DNA of 64,000 bases from Piezodorus guildinii (GCA_023052935.1 CM041292.1:170637900-170701899); one strand, 5' to 3'. Shown: positions 10,290 to 22,111, counted from the first letter of the stretch. A program made the numbers and translations. Notes: generated by a model not told the origin, from the letters alone.

Positions 10290-11150
10290 TTCAATTCCTT
10301 GACCAGTTTTTCCCAGAAATACACGTTTTAGGACTTTAAGAGTCCAAATGACCATGTTCCGCAAAAAGTTCTCTGTATGTCAGTGTTTGTCTGCGTGTGA
10401 GGTCATTCCAATTCGAAAACGATAAGTTGTGAAAAACCGAAATTTCATATTTTAAAAGGTTATATCACTGAGTTACAGCAGCTTTTTCCTCGAAATTGAC
10501 AAACCAGAAAATCCGCTTTATACCAAGCATTTTTTTAAACTTGTCTCAAAAACTATTGTGATTAAACTCGATATAACTGTGTAAAATTTTATAGGCTTGG
10601 TTTCATGGCTCAAATGCAAATATTTAAAATTTTCTTTCGTTAAGGTACGTTTAAATTGTAGATTCTAATAAAATAACAATATCATTTTATTAGCAATAAT
10701 AAAACACGGCTATATGTACAAATTGAGCGTATTTAGTAAACAACCAAAGGAGAAAAGAGCAAACATATTATAAGTTATTTTTTTCTTAACATAAAAATAG
10801 TAATATGAATACCGTACGCATTATACACGTATTATCGTATTGTTATAGATTATGTATAATGTACCGTTGTAAAACTAATGATTTTAGAAAAAATTTTATC
10901 TTATGTATAAAGTTGTGGAAAGTAATGTAAGGTGACGAATAGGGCATAAAGTTAGCTTATTATAGTACATAAAATTTGTATATTGTCGTATTATTTAATC
11001 TGAAACATTGATTCCAACATATATAAACGCAACTGAATATACATTTCTTTTAACACTAACTTTATTTAATGGTTTTTTAAATAGAATTTAACAACCGAGG
11101 TGAGTGAAAAACGTGTTTTGCCCGCACCAGATTTTTTTCTTTTAGCGTAA
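10290..11150 (+). repeat. Family C repeat, nearly full but diverged copy
   Basis: Runs from 'cccagaaatacacgttttag' through 'gaccatgttccgcaaaaag', 'aaagtaatgtaaggtgac' and the terminal 'cccgcaccagattttttt' near 11125. Confidence 0.65.
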
Positions 11151-12370
11151 ACACACTGAAAACCATGCATTTAGTAAGCTGTTCGTAACTTGTATTTGTT
11201 AGATATAATTCGTTTTTATTTAAACATTTAATTTGGACATCTTATGAGAGTCATTCAGGCGCTGAAACTCACAATCGCTAAGCTCTGCGGGAACGGTGTT
11301 GGATTCGTTTAAGGGGCAATTCCTTCTTGACTGAGTTTTAAGATATTATTTAGAAACTGGGAGTTGATGTGCGTGTGTGATTTTAGTATCTGAGTAGTAT
11401 TTTAAATTTTTAAAAACCGACCAGATTTGACACGCTTGAAGAATTACAAAATTTACAACTGAACGTAGGTCATACAGAAAACTCAAAATAGTCCTATTCA
11501 TCTCCAGAATTACGAGAGCTATGATTTCAGCTTACTCAACCAATCGATGTATATTTCACAAGAATATAGATGGGTAGAAGAATTAATTCAATTAATTAAT
11601 AATAATTCATAGTTGACCAAAATGCTAAGAATGTTAATAGGTGTGATGCAAGAACCTTTTGCCTTATAATTTGGTGATTTTTAAAAAGCGTTGTTTGCAA
11701 ATTTTACCCTAGTGTAGTTTTAAAAAAGGAACAAAACTCTATTAAATATATAAAGTAATAAAGAAAGGAAGCATTGAAAAAAAATAGTAAAGTAAATAAA
11801 CATAAAATGAACTATTATATATATATATAAGTTCCAGTACCTAATGTCATCCCAAACAAACGCTGAACTACAAGCCTGATATTTCAAATCAGATTTCAAT
11901 TCATACAGAAAATTGATTATTTATTGTTTATATTAAACTCAGTTAATGAATATGTTATTATGAACCAGTTTCAATGTTTTATTTTATTCAACGCTTTAAT
12001 CTATAAGATGTTATGTATATTACTCTTTTATTTTTATTTACTCTTTTATATACTTTAATCCACTTTTTTTTCTGATATCATTGTAAATAAAAATTAATTA
12101 TAATCCTGTGGTCTTTTGTATATCTTAATTGTACATATCAATTGTTCTTAAGGGACCCTGCCCGAGAATAAGAAACAAATTTATATTATATTTATTATAT
12201 TAATATATATATATATAATAATATGGGCGTTGTTTTATGGGCGTTATTGAAGAGTTTGTTGTTTTATCTTCGTAGTGTTGTGTTGGTCGTAGTCAGTTAT
12301 TTTCGAAATTATCGTATGGTACACATACATATCAGTATGCGACAAATAACACATTTATACAGAACGCATA
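11151..12370. other. AT-rich unique stretch
   Basis: No gene, RNA or repeat that I can support. Short (TA)n runs occur near 11817 and 12203, and 'atgggcgtt' is repeated near 12225. Confidence 0.35.
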
Positions 12371-12377
12371 AACAAAA

Positions 12378-12765
12378 TTAAGACGTTGATACGCAAAATG
12401 TACAATATGCATTTTAGGAAATGTTACAAGAAGCGTCAAAATCACTTATTAATTTATTATTATACCAATTTATTTGATTTATGTTGCATTAAAATGTGGA
12501 TTTTTTTTTTTACTATATTAATAGCACTACATTAAAGATATGTACTAAAATGTTTCAGTATGATTTAAACTATATTAAATGCGTAACTAGTAACCTTTAG
12601 AAAATAACTCGATTTCTAAATCGCGTATTAAAGGACTTGGGGGCTCATTAGATAAAATAAAATATAAGATGATGATAAAACAAATGAGGAGAATACAAAC
12701 ATGTCAAAAAATCAACTTCGCAAAAATTGTACTTTAGTACCTTCCGGAAATCAACATCTCAATTA
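12378..12765. mobile_element. Family D short TIR element (MITE-like), copy 1
   Basis: The left end 'aagacgttgatacgcaaaatg' is related to the inverse of the right end 'gtaccttccggaaatcaac'. The interior ('ggaaatgttacaagaagcg' and 'atttagtaacctttagaaa' type blocks) matches the halves of copy 2 at 16755-18737. At about 390 bp with no frame, it looks like a non-autonomous DNA transposon. Confidence 0.5.
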
Positions 12766-14069
12766 CATGATAACGATTATATGATTTCTAGTATCAAAGA
12801 TAAACAAATTTAGTGCGAAACATACTACTCCATTCCATACTGAAATTAATGAACATTCTACAAACATATGTCATATAGGTTGAAATAAATATATTGAGTT
12901 TTTGTTATTTTCAAACCAATTATTGAAAATGTTTTGTTTTTTTTCTCTTTTAAGTATTTCTTTTCTTTTTTAAGCCTTGATGTATGACGTGAAATTAAAA
13001 TATAATCGTTTTACTCGCAATTTTAATTATTTTTTACATCTATCATTGTGTTAAATATTTAATCACCACTAATTGAGCCGTTTATTTTTAAAGTGTATCT
13101 AATCTATAAAGAAACTGTGATAGAACTTAATTTTTTTTTTCATATACTAAAGGAGTAATATTTTTAAGATTTCTCATCTACATATAAAATAATAATTAAT
13201 TTTTTTAATGGTAATTTATGGTTATCATCCACCACGACATGCATTGTATCGTAATATGTTAATGTTAATAAGCGAGGTGTTTTAAGAGGATTTTTTAATT
13301 TGTACAAAAAAATAACTATAAAACTAAATTGAACAAAATTAAATAACTGATTGAAGAAAAAATATATAATCATATTATCGTTTTTTATTAATGCTCTTAT
13401 TGTTATAATTATTTCAAAACTTTTTCTAAACAAAAATATAGTAAGCTGTGTGTTAAGCAATGCATTTGAGCATCACTGCTTTATAAATGAAGTATCTTCC
13501 CTTCTCTTATTTATTGAGATTTAAAACTATTAAATTATTTAAAGCAAGTGAATGTGATATGATAAAGTGTTATGATAAAGATAAAAGAGACACTACCCAG
13601 AACTCCATTGAGTATTAATATAGTTGTATGACATACCGCTAGAATGTTGAGAACTTTGGAGAAAAATGTAATACTTAATACGAAAGTAATGGAGAGTGAT
13701 GAAAAGCGCATACACTCATTCATCGTTGTAGATTAATAATATCATTCTTATTTTATTTATTTGAAAATAAATGTTAAATTTATAATGTTATTTCAAGTAG
13801 GGTAAATAAGTGAAAGAGATTGCAGTTAACAACAGTGATGCAGGCCCAACATTTTATATTGCAAATGTGCAAGGTTTATTTTTTGTTTTTTCAGGGATTT
13901 TTTTTTTTTAATTCAGCCTCTTCAAAGACACGGGCTTGACTCAAGTGACAGACTAACTAACCCCACTTGGCTGAGACGTTATTATCAACTCAACTTCGTA
14001 CACTTTTCACTGTAGTCCTTGCAATGTTTGACCTTGTTTAAGTATAGTATGTTATTTATAATATCGCAG
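12766..14069. other. AT-rich unique stretch
   Basis: Two minus-strand frames of 98 and 62 residues (13164-13460, 13535-13723) are hydrophobic, low in complexity and without motifs. Nothing else is recognisable. Confidence 0.35.
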
Positions 14070-14880
14070 TTTTACTTTCACTTACTATACATAGTAAGGG
14101 AAAGTATTATGATCGTGAAAATTTTCGAATTCAGCTTTCATCGGAATTACACATTTTAGGTCCCCTGATTCCAAATGACCAAGTCCCGCAAAAAGGTGTG
14201 TGTGTGGTAACTCCCGGATGGAAACGGTAAGTCCTATGAAACTGAAATTTCATATTTAAGACAAACATACGCACCGAGACGTTACAAAACCCTTTGCTTC
14301 AAAATGAGCTTACCAGAAGAGGCACTTTATACCATACGTTTTGCACTTTTTTTCGATTTTCTCAAAAACGGTTCCGACGATTTTGATTAAACTCGCTATA
14401 TCGATGTAAAATTTAATGGGCTTTAATATCATGTAGGTTTTATTTGGATAAAAATGGTCTGACAGGGCTTAAATGCCGATATTTTAAATTTTCTTCCCTT
14501 AAAGTACCTTTAATTTTGTATATTCAATAAAAATAACTATATTATCTTGTTAACGCTGATGAAAAAACAGGTAAATATATAAATTGAATAAATTCGATAC
14601 CCAACTAAAGGAGAAAACAGAAAAAATATGCAATTTTTCGTTTTTGAACATAATAGCAGTAATATATATGTATGATATACCGTTGAAAAGCTAAAGATTT
14701 TAGAAAAAATATTATCTTATACTCAAGCTTTTAAAAGTTAATAGAGAGTAATGAAAAACCGATAAAACTAACTGATTATTTTAAATAATAATATAATAGA
14801 TTTTTTAATAAAACACATGTTCATAAATTCAATTTAATTAATTCTTTAATAGTTTCACTAATGCACTTTTCGTTAGATGA
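14070..14880 (+). repeat. Family C repeat, well-preserved copy lacking the 3' end
   Basis: Begins with the terminal hairpin 'tactttcacttactatac' and follows the standard order through 'cgatttt(c)tcaaaaacgg', 'ataaaactaactgattattt' and 'ttctttaatagtttcac'. It is close in sequence to 20858-21757. Confidence 0.85.
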
Positions 14881-15528
14881 GCTCTATGGTATAAACTCTG
14901 ACGTATATGACACCATACATAAATTGTAAGCGAAGCAGGACACGTCATTAGTTTGTAATATAAAATAGCTATGTTATAAATATATCTTTAGATTTTAGTG
15001 ATAATAAAAAACTGTACCTCAACAAACCATGAAAAAGCTTTTTTCGTAACATAGTTAGAATTCATATAATTTAATGGCCGAAAAAAAAAATATGACTAAT
15101 ATATATTTTTCAAACTATTTATAATTGGCAAATCTAATTATAGGTAGTAAATATTGCATACTGAGGGAGATTCTTGGTCTCGAAAAGTATCTTCTCTTTC
15201 AAACTGTCTCTTACTTGGCCCAGTTACAAAGGTGCATCCTTTTTCAAGGTGAATGAGTCTAGTCCCAGAAATATATTTTTTTAATTTCCATACTTTTATT
15301 GAATATTCGAATTTTAAATATGATATTTTTACTTTCACTCACTTATAAAAGTGAAAATAGTGCCGCCGTGCTAAAGTAAAGGTGTACACGTTTTGAATCA
15401 AAATAACCACTGACCTTTTTGCGGTCCTTGTATGTATTTGTTGTGGTGTCTTCAATGTCGTTAAATAAAAAGTCGTCCGATATTATAGCAGATTTTTCAG
15501 CAATATTGTCTTATCGATAGTGCCTCTT

Positions 15529-15804
15529 ATTGTTACGGTGGCGCGACGGGCCGTGTAGGTCCTTGGCCGCGCGTTGTAGTCTGCTGGGGAATACACTAGC
15601 GTTTCTCGATGTATTTTATAGGGTTGGGTAATCACTCCCTACGGCTATTTTTGTGAGTAGCCACCAGTTTGGCTGACGGATATCACATACCGGCTGTGAG
15701 TAAATCTCCATTTAATTAAATGCTTGGACTGGGGCTCGAACTCACAACCTCAGGCGTGGGAGACTAGCACGCTAGCCACTAAGTCACGAGCTCTACTTCT
15801 ATAG
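15529..15804 (-). mobile_element. SINE-3, tRNA-derived
   Basis: On the minus strand the head has a very good box A (TGACTTAGTGGCTAGCG) and box B (GAGTTCGAGCCC), then a GC-rich body ending at 'cgcgccaccgtaaca'. Imperfect 10-bp direct repeats agtgcc(t/a)ctt at 15519-15528 and 15805-15814 fit a target duplication. It is a different family from SINE-1 and SINE-2. Confidence 0.75.
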
Positions 15805-16109
15805 AGTGCCACTTCTATTTAACATAGATATTAAATTTAACTTATGTTTACCATTTTTTTAAAGTTTAAAATCGAAGTATGGTGGATTTGTATACAAAAT
15901 TTGTTTTATTTACTCAGAAATATTTATAAACAGGCTTAAAAGTCTATTTTTTCTTATTTCTTTCTCTAAAGTGCCTTTTATTTTGTTTATTTGACTAGTA
16001 ATATTATAGAGAATGTAAACCTATAAAATATAAAAACATTTTATAATCAAATAAAAAAAGAAAAATTAGTTATAGTTTTCTAGACTATTTATTTTTTTAT
16101 ATATTTTTT

Positions 16110-16340
16110 TTATAGGGGTTACCAGTAGCTATTTTCACGGTCCGGGTTAAAAGGTTTTTTTAAAAAGATTTATCCTTTAGAGGTGGCATAAAATGATAGT
16201 CCCGAGCCTGTGCGATGTGAGGTACTCGTTAAAGATCAATATTCCAATTTGACATTGATTCACGAAATTTAGAACTTCCAATGTAGCATCGTCCGATTAG
16301 CCACAGTTGCAGAAAGTGACGTTAAATGAATAAACAATCA
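16110..16340 (+). mobile_element. SINE-2, decayed copy
   Basis: Retains 'gagcctgtgcgatgtgagg', 'ctcgttaaagatc', 'catcgtccgattagccac' and the 'gacgttaaatgaataaa' tail. The tRNA-like head is damaged. Confidence 0.75.
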
Positions 16341-16847
16341 TCACATAGTCTCGAGTCACTGGTATTAGAGTAGTACTACAGAAGTATAATATACTGTTGG
16401 AAGGGTAAAGATTTCATGATAAATTTTATTTCGCATACCAACTGAATAACCGTGGTAAATAATAATTTCCATAGATATTTATTTTATTTATTATTATTAT
16501 TATTATCTTAAAGTAAGGTTTATACAAAAACTTTTTTTTCATACTTTTACATTTATCTGAACCTTTTAATTTCAATTAATTCATTAATTATACTATTTAT
16601 TTCAAAGTTTAGCTCAAAGAGCATATGAAAATCGTCTTATGCGCGCTTCAGATTATAAAGTAAAACAGAAAGAAAATCAAAAGCGTTTACATCTTGAGAG
16701 TATGTTTTTTATATGTATTAGAGCAATTACTTGTTTCTAGTTGCCAACAATTGAGACGTTGAAGTTCCAAATGGTAAAATATTCATTCTAGGAAATTTTA
16801 CTGGAAGCGCAAAAATTTCTCATTACTGTTTAATTAAACCAGCTAAT

Positions 16848-18357
16848 TTGATTCTGTTCGCAATAAAATATAAAGTGATTAATAACATAAGCTCGACTAA
16901 CAGACTTCCTTCTGACAGACAAAACTTTAACAGGCTGAACAACGAACTTAAACGACAAGTACAAAAATTCAATAGAACTAACTATGATTCCTTTTTAAAC
17001 AACCTATCAACTGACGATGGAAGCTCGTGGAAGCATACCAAGAAATTGTTGAAACATCGACAGGTGTCAGTACCACTGCGAAAAGAAGATGGTTCATGGG
17101 CCGTGTCAGATAGAGAAAAATCTGAAATTTTTGCTGATCATCTTTCCTCTGTTTTTATACCACCTACTGACTACTCTAATACAGAACATGAAAACTTAGT
17201 TAAAAGTACTCTGGACATTCCACTACAGCTGACACTACCTCCTATATCTTTCACTCCTTCACAAGTCGCTCAACAAATCAGACACTTACCTAAAAGAAAA
17301 GCCCCAGGTTATGATTTAATAACTGCCGAGGCGCCCCAACTGATGCCCAAGAAAGCTCTAATGTTCCTCACTACAATATACAATTGCATACTTAGGACAG
17401 CTAAATTCCCAGTACAGTGGAAATATTCAATCATAAAAATGATACTCAAAAAAGACAAAGACATGTACAAACCCTTTAAACTCAAGAACGTACTACCTTA
17501 CACATACCATCTTATTATACACTCTTTTCTCTCTGATAGGTTTTTCTCTGTTCGGCAGGGCTCAGAAACTTCTTCAATCCTACCAGTCTTGGCAGGAGTA
17601 CCGCAAGGATCGATACTTGCTCCGCTCCTATACATTGTATACACAAATGACATACCAACTCACCCCACCACATTGACTGCTACTTACGCGGACGATACTG
17701 CAATTTTAACATCAAGCAACGATCCTATACTCGCCTCACTGACTCTACAAAATCACTTGATGATACTACACAATTGGTACAAGCTATGGAAAATTCGTTT
17801 AAATCACGACAAATTAAAACACGTAACGTTCACACTACGACAAAACACTTGCCCACCAATTTTTATTGACAAAAACCAAATTCCTCAGACAAACTCTGTA
17901 CATTACCTAGGACTGACACTCGATCGAAGGATGACTTGGGGCCCACATGTCAAGATGAAAAGACAGACTCTTAACCACAGACTGAAAGTACTATACTCAC
18001 TTTTATCTAAATCTTCAAAATTAAAAATTAGACAGAAACTGAATACATACACACATACCTTCTTAAGCCAATATGGACTTACGCTTCCCAGATTTTTGGT
18101 TCAGCAAAAAAGACTCAAATACAAAAACTGCAATAATTTCAATCCAAAATTTTAAGACTGATAACGACAGCTCCTTGGTACGAATCCTACATACGGACTT
18201 ACAAAAACCAACAGTTGACCAACATATACGAACACTCTATACTCGTTTTCACAGTAAACTTAACGGACACGACAATAGACAGATTAACATGTCAATAGTT
18301 GAAATGCCTGTTAGAAGAAGGCTAAAGAGAAGCTGGATGAGGGACCTCCTCGGATAA
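16848..18357 (+). pseudogene. Jockey-like LINE reverse transcriptase (ORF2) remnant
   Basis: The frame at 16848-18155 (435 codons) encodes non-LTR reverse transcriptase: KRKAPGYDLIT (residues about 149-159) is the pre-RT region, AGVPQGSILAPLLY (249-262) is the conserved RT block, YADDT (280-284) holds the catalytic aspartates and YLGLTLDRRMTW follows. Between residues about 200 and 230 the blocks expected for 'YRPISLL', 'FR..HST' and the first catalytic Asp are missing, so an internal deletion has removed part of the fingers and palm. Near 18073-18155 the frame shifts; the C-terminal part continues in a second frame to 18357 (ends VRRRLKRSWMRDLLG). The first ~10 residues are probably flanking DNA. 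The element is inactive. Confidence 0.8.
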
Positions 18358-18510
18358 AATAAAGCCATGGAAGGGGTGCTGCTGGGCATTTTCCTTCTTC
18401 ATGCCTACTATGCCTGATCTCAATTTGTACAGCACATTTGCTGATTGTCAGATACATTCTGACAGGCGTGAATATAGATATAAAGAGAAAAAATAAAATA
18501 AAAATAACAC
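16870..18510 (+). mobile_element. Jockey-like LINE, 5'-truncated with internal deletion
   Basis: Non-LTR retrotransposon remnant inserted in a family D element. It retains the second half of ORF2 and a 3' untranslated region ending in an AATAAA-type tail near 18490-18505. No clear target duplication could be fixed because both flanks are A-rich. Confidence 0.75.
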
Positions 18511-19034
18511 CATATCAAAGTTATGAAATGAAATGTTTTATGAAACTAAATATGTAATTAGTACCTTTAGAAAAAAATGGCATTTATAGATCACATTTTT
18601 TAAGGAGTTAAGGGTTCATTAAATAAAACCAAATAGAAGATTTAGATAAAACTAAATGATTAGAATACAAATATGTAAAAATATCAATTTTGTAAAAAAC
18701 GTCTTTCAGTACCTTTTGGAAATCAACGTCTCACTTGTTTTCTGAAGCATTACATCGTAAGACCAATGAATAAAATTGAAGCAGTAATTAAAAGAATTAT
18801 TTTATAAAATAACAAAACATAATAACGATTATGGGTTAATGTAGAATATTAACATCATTATCTTCTCCCCATTACTACCTAATTGTCACATCCCGGAAAT
18901 CCAATTTCAGCATATTAATGCAGGAGGAATTAGCTTACGCTGTTTAGTTGACTCTTCTTCGCCGTCCATTCGGTTCACAAGGCGTTAGCAATTTAGAAGC
19001 TTCCATTATATATTGTATTCATTGAAGCGTCAAA

Positions 19035-19079
19035 ATGAGCGAGGAAATGTTCGAACTGGACGAATATTTGGACTGGAAG
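19035..19079 (+). CDS. Candidate alternative first coding exon A
   Basis: ATG opens 15 codons, MSEEMFELDEYLDWK, ending AAG followed by a good splice donor (gtaact), phase 0. An in-frame TGA lies 10 bases upstream (19023-19025), so the ATG would be the true start. The 100 bases before it are less AT-rich than the surroundings and could hold a 5' untranslated region. The peptide is strongly acidic. I do not recognise the protein. Four similar phase-0 segments occur downstream on the same strand, which is the main reason to take it seriously; alone it could be chance. Confidence 0.4.
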
Positions 19080-19900
19080 GTAACTAACCATAGCTACTTT
19101 AATTATACATAATTACTTTGATTATATTTACATCAAATATTTCTACTGGTTTCTTGTATAATCCCTACTATTATACCTCAGATACATCAGCAAACAGCAG
19201 ACTGAATTCTTTTAGAGAGTCTCAATCGAAAGATATTTGAATAGGCAAAATAAGCGTGTATGTTTTAAGTGCAGCAGCTTAGTTTGCATAGCTATAAACT
19301 CTGGAATCCCTGAGAGTTCCACCATAATATACATTTTACTATTTATTATGTCATTCATTCATATCTTTAAATTTGAAAAATAAATATTTTTAAATGTATG
19401 CTCCAAACTAGACAACTTATTTGTTTTCTGGCATAGTTCCAGATTAATAAACTAAATTAATATAACCGTTTTTTTCTTTTTTCTTTTTTAACTGTACGAA
19501 CACAATTTTTAAATTTCTTAGAATAACTGATCTTACCTAGTAAAAACAATATTTATCTTAATAAATCAAAACATAAAGGAAAATTGACACAGAGGGAAAT
19601 TTAAATTGTTTAAGAATAATTTTGAGGATTTATAGCCGACTGTAGAAACTATTATAGGGGGAATAGTCAGGAATCAGTCATTTTTTTAATTTGGCAAAGT
19701 TGAGCCTTATTGTACATACGGATATATTGTTTTGTTTTTTCCATTATATAATTTTGTAAAACTTTTAAAAAACAAAGATAAGCTGTAGTATTTACACTTA
19801 GAGGGGAAAACCTTCAGGGTTTTTACATGAACCCCTCCCCATACTACCTATGTTTATGGTTTTCCTCAGTTTATGCCTAGAAATGGCTCAGTAATGGTAC

Positions 19901-19901
<1 letters not shown>

Positions 19902-19963
<62 letters not shown>
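19902..19963. repeat. (TA)n microsatellite
   Basis: Pure alternating run inside the PLE copy, followed by a 20-base T run. Confidence 0.95.
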
Positions 19964-19968
<5 letters not shown>

Positions 19969-20190
19969 TTTTTTTTTTTTTTTACTTCTATATTAAAGTC
20001 TAAAGTTCTGTAAAAAATTTTATGCTTATCATCATCAGATTATGTATCATATTATCATTATTTGTATCTATAATATTTAAGTATGTTGGTATATTTTCTG
20101 TTTTATTTCAAATGTTATCATTGTCACTACATTCAAAAGAAAATTTTCATTATCATATTGATATGTATCTCTTTTGTTCTGATGTTTGTA

Positions 20191-20230
20191 GCCCTGATGA
20201 TGGCTCACAAGCTTGAGCCGAAACGTTGGC
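20191..20230 (+). ncRNA. Hammerhead ribozyme-like motif (type I, PLE), intact core
   Basis: GCC (stem I), CUGAUGA, stem II GGCUC/GAGCC with loop ACAAGCUU after an unpaired U, GAAA, then ACGU, U and GGC (stem I partner). Stem III is only the palindrome ACGU, which cannot close a loop within one motif but can pair between two copies. Cleavage would be after the U preceding GGC. Confidence 0.8.
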
Positions 20231-20857
20231 AAAATTAAATTTGTTTTCCAGTCATTTTTGGAACTGACTATTCCACCTATAATAATGTTTAAGAATAAGT
20301 GTAGATCCATTCGAAATCGTCCAGACCTCGCCGCTCAACATTTTTGGTCTTCATGATTTTTTTTCACTAACTATTCTATATTATTTCATGGATAAAAATT
20401 GCTTATAAAACTTTTTTCTACTAAAAACTTTTAGTGTTGTAGCCGTTTTGAGCCAGCTTCGAGGCTAAAAACATGTGTTGGGAAAATCTCTATAATTCTA
20501 GTAATTTTGCACATATCGAATCAAAACGTAAACTAACATAAACAATATAATAAGGATCTACTTTAAAACTTTTTAAACTTACTAAACTTTTTTTCGGAAC
20601 ATTACCTAAATCGTAAAGAAAGTGGTTAAAACAAATTCTCGTGAATTAATAAAAACGAGACTTTAAGCGAGTCAAAGTTTATAACAGAAAACTATTATTA
20701 TTTTATAAACTAATAACTATTATAATTTTTTTTTCAGTCATAGCTTAGTTACTGCTTACTTTAAACATTTTTATCTTCATTACATATTCCTATTTGTATA
20801 TGAGTATTCAAAAATGACAAAAACTTGTTTTTCGTGAAGATTGACCCATAATATTTT

Positions 20858-21757
20858 TACTTTCACTTACTATATATAGTAAGGGGAAGTATTGCGATCG
20901 TGAAAATTTTCGAATTCCAGTTTTCAACGGAAATACACATTTTAGGGCCTCCTGAGTCCAAATAACCAACTCCCGCAAAAAGGTCTGTGTGTGTGTGTGT
21001 GGGATGGGGTGTGTGTGGCGTGTTGTGATAACTCCCTGGCGGAAACGGTAAGCCCTATAAAACTGAAATTTCATATTTAAGACAACTATAACACGCCCGA
21101 GACGTGACAAAACTTTTTTCATCAAAATGAGCTTACCAGAAGAGGCACTTTATACCATGCATTTTGCACCTTTTTTCGATTTTCTCAAAAACGGTTCCGA
21201 CGATTTTGATTAAACTCGCTATATCGATGTAAAATTTAATGGGCTTTAATATCATGTAGGTTTTATTTGGATAAAAATGGTCTGACAGGGCTTAAATGCG
21301 GATATTTTAAATTTTCTTCCCCTAAAGTACCTTTAATTTTGTAGATTCAATAAAAATAACTATATTATCTTGTTAACGCTGATGAAACAGGTAAATATAT
21401 AAATTGAATAAATTCGATACCCAACTAAAGGAGAAAACAGAAAAAATATTTTTCGTATGCAATTTTTCGTTTTTGAACATAAGAGCAGTAATGTACATGT
21501 ATAATCTACCGTTGGAAAGCTAAAGATTTTAGAAAAAATATTATCTCATACACAAGCTTTTGAAAGTTAATAGAGAGTGATGAAATGAACATGAAACAAA
21601 CTGATTATTTTAGATAATAAATTTTTGAATGAAACATATGTTTATATTAAAACTCAAGGTAACTCATTCTTTAAAAATTTATTTTCATCTCTAAATGTAT
21701 ATAAAAAAATCGTTTATCGATTTTAACAAAGGAAGTAAGTGAAAATAGTGTAAGCGT
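20858..21757 (+). repeat. Family C repeat, best full-length copy
   Basis: About 900 bp. It opens with an imperfect hairpin (tactttcacttactatatat then agtaaggggaagta) and closes near 'ggaagtaagtgaaaatagtg'. The 12-mer ACTTTCACTTAC at the 5' end is present inverted near the 3' end, giving short subterminal inverted repeats. A (GT)n tract lies at about 20987-21020. No conserved reading frame is evident, so the family looks non-autonomous. I cannot assign it to a named superfamily. Confidence 0.85.
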
Positions 21758-21772
21758 GGTAAGTAAAATAAT

Positions 21773-22067
21773 AGGGAGCGGCGTGTTCTACTGTGCTCCG
21801 GGTCCTGAGTTCGAATCCCGGCTGTGGCGGAATATTATTTATTCTGTTATTTCAGTCAGGGGGCGACCCTAGGGCATGGAAACCCTCCTGGCGCTTGTCT
21901 AGCCTAAAGTGGGTACCCAAATCGGAGAAAAAACCTGGCGACTGAGCGTGATCTCGGCCGATTTCTCTCATTGCACGGCGTTGGCCTAGAAACTGTACGA
22001 ATCTCTATATGTACTGAGTACAAGACCCTTCATGGGTTGTAGTGGTACAGGTTTTTTTTTTTTTTTT
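21773..22067 (+). mobile_element. SINE-1, complete copy ending in a T run
   Basis: Starts gggagcggcgtg; the box A region is shortened (about 15 bases missing after 'gtgttct'), and box B is GAGTTCGAATCCC. The body matches the copies at 7701 and 8629 and the end is 'gtggtacagg' plus a run of T. It is inserted just after a family C end. Confidence 0.85.
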
Positions 22068-22111
22068 ATATATATATTTTTTTCGTGGTTTGAAATAAAT
22101 TTGACTTTAAA

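Larger units (their letters stand above)
16755..18737. mobile_element. Family D TIR element, copy 2, split by a LINE
   Basis: Left end 'gagacgttgaagttccaaat' and right end 'taccttttggaaatcaacg' followed by tctc form terminal inverted repeats of about 24 bp. The two halves (16755 to about 16870, and about 18510 to 18737) match the ends of copy 1. The jockey-like LINE lies between them. Confidence 0.55.
19620..20285 (+). mobile_element. Penelope-like element, short copy with 13-bp target duplication
   Basis: The right end is a full PLE tail with hammerhead-like core and terminus ('ggaactgactattccacc'). The left end (19622-19700) is an inverted partial copy of that tail ('gactgtagaaactattatag', 'aatcagtcat'). 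Between them lies the 3' untranslated part, matching 36065-36275 in reverse, plus an expanded (TA)n run. Exact 13-bp repeats tgtttaagaataa at 19607-19619 and 20286-20298 define the insertion. No endonuclease or reverse-transcriptase frame remains; the 20022-20216 frame is the tail read as protein. Confidence 0.85.

Noticed and set aside
20022..20310. Frames on both strands over the PLE tail (and the matching minus-strand frame 35816-36010)
   Set aside because: The same ~64-residue peptide appears only because the PLE tail is repeated. It spans the hammerhead motif and 3' untranslated sequence, not a domain.
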